This document shows positions 25,540 through 33,224 of a DNA stretch of 43,119 nt, piece by piece. The position numbers and the translations under genes are program-made. The stretch covers positions 1 to 43,119 of the forward strand of contig CANJPU010000049.1 of assembly GCA_947476285.1 (NCBI GenBank). The letters run 5' to 3'. Under the pieces are notes generated by a model. That model worked only from the letters and a program-made list of their open reading frames with translations. It had not been told where the DNA came from and made no database searches. Positions within the stretch are counted from its first letter, which is position 1. Each line of letters begins with the position of its first letter. Source of the DNA: Comamonadaceae bacterium. Its GTDB lineage: Bacteria; Pseudomonadota; Gammaproteobacteria; Burkholderiales; Burkholderiaceae_C.

Positions 25540-27084
25540 TCAGTTTCGTAGAAACAATTGGTAAACCGGGTTGTCGGTTTCTTCGACATGCGGGTAACCC
25601 AGCGTGTCAAGAAATGTCTTGAAGGCCTTGTTGTCCGCATTGGGCACCTGCAGACCCACCAAAATGCGGCCATAGTCAGCGCCCTGGTTGCGGTAGTGAA
25701 ACAGCGTGATGTTCCAACCAGGCCGCATCGCCGAGAGGAACTTCATCAAGGCGCCCGGCCGCTCCGGGAAGATGAAACGCAGCAGGCGTTCGTCCTGTGC
25801 CAGCACCGAGTGCCCGCCCACCATGTGCCGAATGTGCTCCTTGGCCAGTTCGTCGTGCGTGAGGTCCAGCGCCTGGAAGCCGTGGCGGCTGAAGTTCGCC
25901 GCAATCTTGACTGACTCGCCCTTGCCGTGCGTGGTCAGGCCGACGAACACGTGGGCCTTGTTCGCGTCGCTGATGCGGTAGTTGAACTCTGTCACATTGC
26001 GCGGCCCGCCCGGCAGGTTGCCAATGAGCTCGCAAAAGCGCCTGAAGCTCCCACGCTCCTCGGGAATGGTGACCGCGAAAAGTGCTTCGCGCTCCTCACC
26101 GACTTCGGCGCGTTCGGCCACGAATCGAAGCCGGTCGAAATTCATGTTGGCACCGCACAGAATGGCCACATAGGTTTCCCCGCGCGTGCGGTGGGTCGCC
26201 GCATATTGTTTGATGGCGGCCACCGCCAGCGCCCCAGCCGGTTCGACGATGCTGCGGGTGTCGATGAACACATCCTTGATGGCCGCGCAGACCGCATCGG
26301 TATCCACCGTCATGAATTCGTCGACCAGCTCGCGCGCCAACCGGAATGTTTCCTCGCCCACCAGCTTCACGGCAGTGCCATCGGAGAACAGGCCTACGTC
26401 GCTGAGTGTCACGCGTTTCTTGGCGGTGACCGATTGCATCATGGCGTCCGAGTCGTTCATCTGCACACCGATGACCTTGACCTGCGGGCGTACTGACTTG
26501 ATGTAGTTGGCCACCCCGGCGATCAATCCGCCGCCGCCTATGGCCACGAAGACCGCGTCCAGCGGACCCTGGTGCTGCCGCAGGATTTCCATCCCGATGG
26601 TGCCCTGGCCCGCAATGACGTCTGGGTCATCGAAGGGGTGTACGAAGGTCAGGCCTTGCTGTTTTTCCAGTACGGTGGCGTGCTGATGGGCGTCCGAATA
26701 GCTCTCGCCGTGCAACACCACCTCGCCGCCCAGGGCCTTGACTGCATCCACCTTCACCTGCGGGGTGGTGACCGGCATCACGATGACAGCGCGCGCGCCG
26801 AGGCGGTGGGCTGACATGGCCACGCCTTGCGCATGATTGCCGGCAGAGGCGCAGATCACGCCCGTTTTCAACTGCTCGGGCGATAAATGAACCATTTTGT
26901 TGTAAGCGCCGCGCAACTTGAAGCTAAAGACAGGTTGCTGGTCCTCTCGCTTGAGCAGCACTTTGTTATGCACTCTGCGACTGAGATTCTTTGCGGGCTC
27001 AAGGGCCGATTCGATCGCCACGTCGTAAACACGCGCCGTGAGAATCTTCTTGAGGTAGTCGGCGGGCTTGAGGTGCTTGGTCAT
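25540..27084 (-). CDS. ilvA: Threonine ammonia-lyase, biosynthetic
   Basis: A 514-residue enzyme converting L-threonine to 2-oxobutanoate and ammonia, the first committed step to isoleucine. The PLP lysine lies in FSFKLRGAYNKM (about 53-64), the glycine-rich phosphate loop is GGGGLIAGVANY, and the C-terminal third carries two ACT-like regulatory repeats (GPRNVTEFNYRISD; GWNITLFHYRNQG) through which isoleucine inhibits relatives. The length is standard. It converges with gspC (24 bp gap). A terminator-like hairpin lies 26 nt before its ATG, which suggests attenuation or an upstream small RNA. Confidence 0.95.
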   Translation of the reverse strand: MTKHLKPADYLKKILTARVYDVAIESALEPAKNLSRRVHNKVLLKREDQQPVFSFKLRGAYNKMVHLSPEQLKTGVICASAGNHAQGVAMSAHRLGARAVIVMPVTTPQVKVDAVKALGGEVVLHGESYSDAHQHATVLEKQQGLTFVHPFDDPDVIAGQGTIGMEILRQHQGPLDAVFVAIGGGGLIAGVANYIKSVRPQVKVIGVQMNDSDAMMQSVTAKKRVTLSDVGLFSDGTAVKLVGEETFRLARELVDEFMTVDTDAVCAAIKDVFIDTRSIVEPAGALAVAAIKQYAATHRTRGETYVAILCGANMNFDRLRFVAERAEVGEEREALFAVTIPEERGSFRRFCELIGNLPGGPRNVTEFNYRISDANKAHVFVGLTTHGKGESVKIAANFSRHGFQALDLTHDELAKEHIRHMVGGHSVLAQDERLLRFIFPERPGALMKFLSAMRPGWNITLFHYRNQGADYGRILVGLQVPNADNKAFKTFLDTLGYPHVEETDNPVYQLFLRN

Positions 27085-27109
27085 AACCGGTCAATCATAA
27101 GCGGGCAGT

Positions 27110-27142
27110 AAAAAAGCCCCTGAACCTTGCGGCTCAGGGGCT
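27110..27142 (-). terminator. Intrinsic terminator or attenuator in the ilvA leader
   Basis: On the minus strand, AGCCCCTGA (27142-27134) pairs with TCAGGGGCT (27123-27115) around a 10-nt loop and is followed by six T (27115-27110). The form is that of a strong intrinsic terminator. It lies 26 nt before the ilvA ATG, with a smaller CCACC/GGTGG hairpin just upstream. A minus-strand -10 TATACT is at 27211-27206; the -35 is poor. Confidence 0.7.
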
Positions 27143-27220
27143 AAGTCCACCAAGGGAGGTGGAGGAGACAATCGGTGCATCGCAAATTAGCTATGCTTGA
27201 AGGGCAGTATAGCCCCACGC

Positions 27221-27246
27221 TTGCTGCGTCGCAGCAACTTTTTTTG
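27221..27246 (+). terminator. Terminator-like palindrome with T tract on the plus strand
   Basis: TTGCTGCGTCGCAGCAA (27221-27237) is a perfect palindrome around a central T, followed by CTTTTTTT. It has the form of a plus-strand terminator, although no plus-strand gene lies before it; it faces away from the terminator at 27110. Either a small plus-strand transcript ends here or it is the operator-like part of the ilvA upstream region. Confidence 0.4.
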
Positions 27247-27333
27247 GTTTGGTGTGAACAGAAAATCACGGTTGACGCGTTTTTCTTCGCTCGCCATCGG
27301 CCGTGAACGGCCTTCTTCACAGGAATGACAACA

Positions 27334-27783
27334 ATGGAATGCACAGTCAGTTGGACCGGCCAGACCGGCGCGCGATCGGGGATGGGGTTCATAGCCGAAA
27401 CCGGTAGCGGCCATGTGCTGATGATGGACGGCGCACCCGATGCGGCCAAACCAGAGAATGGTGGGCAAAACCTGGCACCCAGACCCATGGAGACGGTGCT
27501 GGCGGGCACAGGCGGCTGCACGGCCTACGACGTGGTGCTCATCCTCAAGCGCGGCCGTCATGATGTTCAAGGCTGCTCAGTCAAACTCACTTCCGAGCGC
27601 GCGGCCACCGACCCCAAGGTATTCACCAGCATTCACATGCATTTCACCGTGACGGGCAAGGATATTCCGACCGCCGCGGTAGAGCGGGCGATTGCGATGA
27701 GCCATGAGAAATACTGCTCAGCCAGCATCATGCTGGGCAAGACGGCGCAGATCACGACCAGCTTCGACGTGATCGCCGCGTAG
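27334..27783 (+). CDS. OsmC/YhfA-family protein
   Basis: A 149-residue OsmC-fold protein. The two expected peroxidatic/resolving cysteines are in GTGGCTAYDVV and HEKYCSASIML. OsmC/Ohr proteins reduce organic hydroperoxides; the YhfA branch, which this resembles in length and in the NLAPRPMETVLAG segment, has no settled role. ATG 27334 has AGGA at 27321-27324; ATG 27325 is too close to it. It converges with coq7, with 2 bp between stop codons. Confidence 0.88.
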   Translation: MECTVSWTGQTGARSGMGFIAETGSGHVLMMDGAPDAAKPENGGQNLAPRPMETVLAGTGGCTAYDVVLILKRGRHDVQGCSVKLTSERAATDPKVFTSIHMHFTVTGKDIPTAAVERAIAMSHEKYCSASIMLGKTAQITTSFDVIAA

Positions 27784-27785
27784 AC

Positions 27786-28403
27786 CTACACGTAATGGGC
27801 AGTGCCGGTCATGATCTTGGCCGCCGCGCGCATCATGGCCTTGGCCAGCGCGGGCAACTCTACGGCGCCGGCTTGAAGTGCCTGTGCCGCATGCATGGCT
27901 TCGTCGTCCTTCATCTGCGCGACGATCGCACGTGATGCATGGTCGCCGGCGGGCAGGCGCTCCAGGTGGCTTTGCAGGTGGGCCTCCACCTGCTTTTCGG
28001 TCTCAACCACAAAGCCAAGACTGACTGGGTCTCCAAGCCGTCCGGCCACAAGGCCCAGTGCGAAGGCGCCTGCGTACCACAGGGGGTTGAGGAGAGAGGG
28101 ACGGTCTCCCAATTGCGCCAGCCGCTCGGCTGTCCATGCCAGATGATCGGTTTCTTCGGCGGCAGCCCGCGTGAAGTGCCGCCGCAAGGCCGGGTCTGGC
28201 GTGGCCAGGGCCTGCGCGGTGTACAGCGCCTGCGCGCAGATTTCGCCAACATGGTTGACTCGCATCAGCGACGCGGAATGCCGGCGTTCGTCGTCGCTCA
28301 GCTCGGTTTCGTCGGCCGGCACGACTGGGCAAGGTCGCGCGGCGTGCGGGCGGGCGAAAAGGGTGCGAAGCGCGCTGTCTGCAGCGCCTAGAAGTCTATC
28401 CAT
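27786..28403 (-). CDS. coq7: Coq7-type demethoxyubiquinone hydroxylase
   Basis: A 205-residue di-iron enzyme for the penultimate step of ubiquinone synthesis. The di-iron carboxylate motifs are visible: [43 protein letters not shown] and MKDDEAMHA, giving the expected E and ExxH pairs. Length and order match bacterial Coq7. Two hydrophobic helices support membrane attachment. It converges with the OsmC-family gene. Confidence 0.93.
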   Translation of the reverse strand: MDRLLGAADSALRTLFARPHAARPCPVVPADETELSDDERRHSASLMRVNHVGEICAQALYTAQALATPDPALRRHFTRAAAEETDHLAWTAERLAQLGDRPSLLNPLWYAGAFALGLVAGRLGDPVSLGFVVETEKQVEAHLQSHLERLPAGDHASRAIVAQMKDDEAMHAAQALQAGAVELPALAKAMMRAAAKIMTGTAHYV

Positions 28404-28517
28404 TAGGCCAGTGTAGTGGTTCCAGGGGGGGCGGGGGAGGGCTGGCAGGGAAAGCTCTGTGTGCCCAGGCCGGCGCTTGGGTTAGGCTTGACTCATGACT
28501 GTACCGATGCGTTCCCA

Positions 28518-29300
28518 ATGAAGTGGGCCTGCCGCGCAAGCCTTTGGTCCTTGGTTTGTCTTGTACTGACGGCTTGCTCTTCACTGCCTGCGCCGCCTGT
28601 CGGACAGGTCGAGATCAATGCCAGCCCCTGGGCAGTGCAATCGCAGGGGCATCGCGGCAGTGCTGCGCTGGCCGGGCGCGGCGCCTGGAATCACCTCACC
28701 TTTCCCGGCAAGTCGCCCACGGCTTATTCCTATTTTCAAAAGGACGGCCGCGATGCGGTGGCTGCGGTGGCGGAATCGTCGGCCAGCATGTTGCGCAGCA
28801 AGGTTCGCATCGAATCGCAAGACCTTGGAAGCGTGCGTTTTTCCTGGATGGTGCCGCAGCTCATTGCCAATGCCGACATGGGTTTGAGAGATGTGGACGA
28901 TTCACCGGTGCGCATCGTGCTGGTGTTCGAGGGTGACCGCAGCCGCTTCTCCGCGCGCGATGCCTTGGTCTCTGAGCTGGCGCACACTCTGACTGGCGAG
29001 CCCATGCCTTATGCCACCTTGATGTATGTCTGGTGCAATAAGCGGGCACCTGGGTCCGTTATCAAGGGTCCCCGTACCGACCGCATTCGCAAGATGGTGG
29101 TGGAGTCAGGCGCGGGCCGACTCAACCAATGGCTCGACTACGAGCGCGACATCCGCGCCGATTTCCAGCGTGCTTTTGGCGAGCTGCCCGGCGCCCTGCT
29201 GGGAATCGGCATCATGAGCGACAGCGACAACACCCGCTCCAGCGCGCGTTCGTGGTTCGGGCCCTTGCATCTGGGCAGCCAGGCTATGGCGAAAAATTGA
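28518..29300 (+). CDS. DUF3047-family lipoprotein
   Basis: A 260-residue protein with a lipoprotein signal ending in the lipobox LTAC (Cys about residue 20), so probably membrane-anchored. The body resembles DUF3047: AWNHLTFPGKSPTAYSYFQKDGRDAV, FSWMVPQLIANADM, DDSPVRIVLVFEGD and LMYVWCNKRAPGSVI. DUF3047 has no settled function that I know. The gap before it (28404-28517) contains a G-rich tract and no other gene. The M20 gene follows 35 bp later. Confidence 0.82.
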   Translation: MKWACRASLWSLVCLVLTACSSLPAPPVGQVEINASPWAVQSQGHRGSAALAGRGAWNHLTFPGKSPTAYSYFQKDGRDAVAAVAESSASMLRSKVRIESQDLGSVRFSWMVPQLIANADMGLRDVDDSPVRIVLVFEGDRSRFSARDALVSELAHTLTGEPMPYATLMYVWCNKRAPGSVIKGPRTDRIRKMVVESGAGRLNQWLDYERDIRADFQRAFGELPGALLGIGIMSDSDNTRSSARSWFGPLHLGSQAMAKN

Positions 29301-29335
29301 GTCGGCTGATCGTGCAAGGCCAGGCAAATTCGCCG

Positions 29336-30550
29336 ATGCAAACACCTCGATTGATGGCCGGCGGTCGGGCTTTCGCGCACATCGCGCGCTTCCATCCGGA
29401 ATTGACCGCCTTGCGCCGTGATCTGCATGCCCATCCGGAGTTGGGGTTCGAAGAGGTGTACACCTCGGCCCGGGTGCAGGAGGCGCTCAGACTGTGCGGC
29501 GTCGATGAGGTTCATACCGGACTGGGCAAGACCGGTGTGGTCGGGCTCATCAAGGGGCGCAAGGACAGCAGCGCACGCATGGTCGGTCTGCGGGCCGACA
29601 TGGACGCGCTGACGCTGACCGAGCAAAACGATTTCCCATGGAAGTCGGCGCGGCCGGGATTGATGCACGGCTGCGGCCATGACGGTCACACCGCCATGTT
29701 GATCGGAGCGGCGCGCTACTTGGCTCAAACTCGGGATTTCGATGGGACGGCGGTGTTGGTGTTCCAGCCCGGCGAAGAGGGCTTTGCCGGGGCCAGGCGC
29801 ATGATTGAAGACGGCCTGTTTCAGCGCTTTCCGGTGGACGCCATCTACGCCATGCACAACTGGCCGGCCCTCAAGCCCGGCACAGTGGGCATCAACCCCG
29901 GCCCGATGATGGCCGCTGCCGATCGCATCACCATTGAGATCACCGGGCGTGGTGGTCATGGGGCGCATGCGTATCTGGCGGTTGACCCGGTGCTGGTCGC
30001 TGCGCACATCATCACCGCCGTGCAGAGCATTGTGTCGCGCAATGTGCGGCCCATCGACCATGCGGTGATCAGCCTGTGCGCGATGCAGGCAGGCGACGTG
30101 CAAGCCATGAGCGTCATTCCCGACAAGGCCACACTGGTGGGAACTGTGCGCACCTTCTCGCCACAGGTTCAGATCTTGATCGAACGCCGGCTGGCCGAGC
30201 TGGTCAGCGCGGTGGCCTTAGGATTTGGCGCCACGGCCACGCTGCACTATGAGCGCATCTACCCGGCGACAATCAATTCCGCGCCGCAGGCCAACTTTGC
30301 CGCTGACGTGGCCGAGACTCTGGTGGGTGCCGAGCATGTGGTGCGCGATCTGGAGCCCAGCATGGGCTCTGAAGACTTTTCATTCATGCTGCAGGCCAAG
30401 CCGGGCGCCTACCTGCGCCTGGGCCAGGGCGGCGAGGGAAGCTGCTTTCTGCACAATGGGCGTTATGACTTCAACGACGATGTCCTGCCCCTGGGCGCGG
30501 CCTTGCATGCCAGCTTGATTGAGCAGTCCATGCCTCTGGCAGAAGGCTGA
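29336..30550 (+). CDS. M20-family amidohydrolase (hippurate hydrolase/AbgB-like)
   Basis: A 404-residue metallopeptidase-fold enzyme. Landmarks are LRRDLHAHPELGFEE (about 26-40), GLRADMDALTL, the metal cluster MHGCGHDGHTAML with a Cys/His arrangement, FQPGEEGFAGA, the dimerisation-domain segment GRGGHGAHAYLAVDPV, and GSEDFSFML near the end. It should hydrolyse N-acyl or amidated amino acids such as hippurate or N-acetyl amino acids. ATG 29336 has a weak ribosome site; ATG 29354 is possible. Confidence 0.9.
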   Translation: MQTPRLMAGGRAFAHIARFHPELTALRRDLHAHPELGFEEVYTSARVQEALRLCGVDEVHTGLGKTGVVGLIKGRKDSSARMVGLRADMDALTLTEQNDFPWKSARPGLMHGCGHDGHTAMLIGAARYLAQTRDFDGTAVLVFQPGEEGFAGARRMIEDGLFQRFPVDAIYAMHNWPALKPGTVGINPGPMMAAADRITIEITGRGGHGAHAYLAVDPVLVAAHIITAVQSIVSRNVRPIDHAVISLCAMQAGDVQAMSVIPDKATLVGTVRTFSPQVQILIERRLAELVSAVALGFGATATLHYERIYPATINSAPQANFAADVAETLVGAEHVVRDLEPSMGSEDFSFMLQAKPGAYLRLGQGGEGSCFLHNGRYDFNDDVLPLGAALHASLIEQSMPLAEG

Positions 30551-30577
30551 AAGAATTCGCTCTTGTGAGCAAACGGG

Positions 30578-32044
30578 TCAGCACTCCTCGGTCCAGCAGT
30601 GGCCGTCGCGGGCAATCATGGCGCTGGCGGCGCTGGGCCCCCAAGTGCCTGCAGCGTAGGGGCGAGGGCCGGACGCATCCTGCTGCGAGTGCGCCAGGAT
30701 GGGCTCAACCCAGCGCCAGGCTTCTTCTTGTTCGTCCGCGCGCACGAACAGATTGAGCCGACCATCGATCACATCGAGCAGCAGGCGCTCATAGGCGCCC
30801 ACTCGCTCAGAGCCGAAACGCTTGTCAAAATCCAGGTCCAGATGAACCGGTGCCAGGGCAGGCGCTGCATTGATTGATGCAAGCCGACTTTGCTGACCCT
30901 GGGCCAGCAGATGCAGCTCGAGTCCGTCCTTGGGCTGCAGGTGGATTACCAGTCGGTTGACGGCTCCGTTTGGCACCCGGAAGATGGCGTGGGGCGCAGG
31001 ACGAAAGTTCACCACGATGCGGGCATCGCGGGCAGGCAGTCGCTTGCCCGTGCGGATGTAGAAGGGCACGCCAGCCCAACGCCAGTTGGCGATCTCGCAC
31101 CGCAGCGCCACGAAGGTTTCAGTCTGACTGTGCGGGCCGACGCCGGGCTCGTCGCGATAGGCGTGCACCGCCTGTCCACCGATGGTGCCGGCCCCGTATT
31201 GCCCGCGGATCAGGTGCTGGTCGAGCTCATGCGGCGTCCAGGGCTTGAGCGATCGAAGTACCTTGAGCTTTTCGTCGCGGATCGCATCGGCATGGGCATT
31301 GATGGGTGGCTCCATGCCCAACGCGCACAGCAACTGCAAGGCATGGTTTTGCACCATGTCGCGAAGCGCGCCGGTGTTGTCGTAGAACGCGCCACGGCTC
31401 TCCACGCCCAGGTCTTCGGCGATGGTGATCTGGATGTGGGAGATGTTCTCGCGCCGCCAAAGCGGCTCGAACAGCGCATTGCCGAAGCGAAGTGCGAACA
31501 GGTTCTGCACCGAAGGCTTGCCCAGGTAATGGTCGATGCGAAAGATCTGCTTTTCGCTGAGCACCTTGCGCACCGCCTGGTTGATGGCGCGGTTGGAAGC
31601 CAGGTCGTGGCCCAGCGGCTTCTCCAGAACGATGCGCGTGTTGTCGGTGTTCAGGCCGGATGCGGCCAGTTGCTCGCAGGTGACCGTGAACAAAGAGGGC
31701 GCGGTGGCCAGGTACATCACCACCGTGTCGGCGGGGCGCTGGCGCAGCATGTCCGCCAGCCTGGCGTAGTCGTCAGGTCTTGACAGGTCCATCCGCAGGA
31801 AATGCAGCAAGGCAGCGAAGCGATCGAATTCTTCGGGGCTGGGTCGTTTGGCCAGTTCGACCTGGTCAAAGCGCGAGCGGATCAGCGCCCGGTATTGCGC
31901 GTCGCTCAGATCGTCTCGCGCCACGCCAATGATGCGACCCCGCGCTGGCAGGGTGCCGTGCCGAAACGCCTGAAACAGAGCGGGCATCAGTTTGCGCCAG
32001 GCCAGATCGCCTGTGCCGCCGAAGAGAACCAGATCAAAACTCAT
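30578..32044 (-). CDS. zwf: Glucose-6-phosphate 1-dehydrogenase
   Basis: A 488-residue enzyme oxidising glucose 6-phosphate to 6-phosphogluconolactone with NAD(P)+. The nucleotide loop is FGGTGDLAWRKLMPAL (7-22) and the substrate motif RIDHYLGKPSVQNL carries the catalytic histidine and lysine; the usual Glu after GK is Pro here. The length is normal. It diverges from the ABC importer genes over 138 bp, with tal and pgi beyond them, so this is a sugar-phosphate neighbourhood. It converges with the M20 gene. Confidence 0.94.
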   Translation of the reverse strand: MSFDLVLFGGTGDLAWRKLMPALFQAFRHGTLPARGRIIGVARDDLSDAQYRALIRSRFDQVELAKRPSPEEFDRFAALLHFLRMDLSRPDDYARLADMLRQRPADTVVMYLATAPSLFTVTCEQLAASGLNTDNTRIVLEKPLGHDLASNRAINQAVRKVLSEKQIFRIDHYLGKPSVQNLFALRFGNALFEPLWRRENISHIQITIAEDLGVESRGAFYDNTGALRDMVQNHALQLLCALGMEPPINAHADAIRDEKLKVLRSLKPWTPHELDQHLIRGQYGAGTIGGQAVHAYRDEPGVGPHSQTETFVALRCEIANWRWAGVPFYIRTGKRLPARDARIVVNFRPAPHAIFRVPNGAVNRLVIHLQPKDGLELHLLAQGQQSRLASINAAPALAPVHLDLDFDKRFGSERVGAYERLLLDVIDGRLNLFVRADEQEEAWRWVEPILAHSQQDASGPRPYAAGTWGPSAASAMIARDGHCWTEEC

Positions 32045-32182
32045 GATGCCCCAGGTTGATTGGACTGATGTTACTTGTCATATGGGGTGTGTGCTGCCAA
32101 TAGTCGGGTGTTTCCTGATCCCTATGATGCAGATCGGCCGCTATGCTGAGCTCACTTGAACCTGGGATGAAAGAGACTTGCC

Positions 32183-33196
32183 ATGAAAACACATTGGATC
32201 GGCCTGGCCTTGCTGTGGATGAGCGCAGCCGCATCGGCGCAGGGGCAAGTCAATATCATCTGCTCGGTGCAGGCCGAATGGTGCAACCTGATGTCCACCG
32301 TGTATTCGCGCACCACGGGCACCAAGGTCAATATGACGGCCAAAGGTTCGGGCGAGGCCCTCGCCCAGCTCAATGCCGAGAAGGCCAACCCCAAGACTGA
32401 CATCTGGTTTGGCGGCACGGGCGATCCGCACCTGCAGGCGGCAGAGCAAGGCCTCACCCTGGAATACAAGTCGCCGCAGTTGTCTGACTTGTACCCCTGG
32501 GCGCAAAAGCAGGCGTCTGACTCCAAGTTCAGAACAGTCGGCGTGTATCTTGGCCCGCTGGGCTTTGGGTACAACAAGGAACTGCTTGCCAAGAAGAAGG
32601 TCGGGCCCCCGCAATCATGGGCCGACCTGCTCAGGCCTGAGTTCAAGGGCGATGTGCAGATGGCCAATCCGGCCTCCAGCGGCACGGCCTACACCATGAT
32701 TGCCACACTGGTGCAGCTCATGGGAGAGGACAAGGCCTTTGACTACATGAAGAACCTGCACAAGAACATCAGCACCTACACCCGATCGGGCACTGCCCCG
32801 GTGAAGGCGGCCGCGCGCGGCGAGACGGCGGTGTCCATCAGCTTCGTGCACGATGTCACCACTGAGAGCGTCAACGGCTTCCCGGTAGGCTCGGCCACAC
32901 CATCTGAAGGAACGGGTGCGGAGGTTGGATCCATGAGCATCGTCAAGAGCGGCCCCAATACCGAGGCGGCGAAGAAGTTTTACGAATGGGCGCTGACACC
33001 CGGCGGTCAGCAGTTCGGTCTGGCGGCCAAGCAGTTCCAGTTGCCCAGCAACACCAAGGTGGGCAAGGACCCGAGGATGACTGACCCGGCCCGCATCAAG
33101 CTGATCAACTATGACTACGCAAAATACGGCGCCAGCGCCGAGCGCCGCCGCCTGATCGCCAAGTGGGAGCGGGAAGTGCAGAACCAAGGCAGATGA
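32183..33196 (+). CDS. AfuA/FbpA-like ABC transporter substrate-binding protein
   Basis: A 337-residue periplasmic protein with signal peptide 1-19 (ASA|QG). It fits the ferric/AfuA-like cluster: VNIICSVQAEWCNLMS, TDIWFGGTGDPHLQAAEQG, GPLGFGYNKELLAKK. The pair of adjacent tyrosines that bind iron in FbpA is not seen; the region reads ISFVHDVTTESVNGFPVG, closer to AfuA-type members. AfuABC of Actinobacillus is known to import hexose phosphates. With zwf, tal and pgi alongside, a sugar-phosphate or other phosphorylated ligand is a better guess than iron. The permease and ATPase genes follow. Confidence 0.88.
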   Translation: MKTHWIGLALLWMSAAASAQGQVNIICSVQAEWCNLMSTVYSRTTGTKVNMTAKGSGEALAQLNAEKANPKTDIWFGGTGDPHLQAAEQGLTLEYKSPQLSDLYPWAQKQASDSKFRTVGVYLGPLGFGYNKELLAKKKVGPPQSWADLLRPEFKGDVQMANPASSGTAYTMIATLVQLMGEDKAFDYMKNLHKNISTYTRSGTAPVKAAARGETAVSISFVHDVTTESVNGFPVGSATPSEGTGAEVGSMSIVKSGPNTEAAKKFYEWALTPGGQQFGLAAKQFQLPSNTKVGKDPRMTDPARIKLINYDYAKYGASAERRRLIAKWEREVQNQGR

Positions 33197-33224
33197 GCTG
33201 CTGCCGCCTGCGTTGCACGCCAGC

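Noticed and set aside
27091..27180. Leader peptide of ilvA as a firm gene
   Set aside because: No ribosome site precedes it and it extends through the terminator, unlike classic attenuator peptides.
32183..33196. Ferric iron binding protein FbpA
   Set aside because: The iron-binding tyrosine pair is not seen and the neighbours are sugar-phosphate genes; a broader AfuA-like call is safer.
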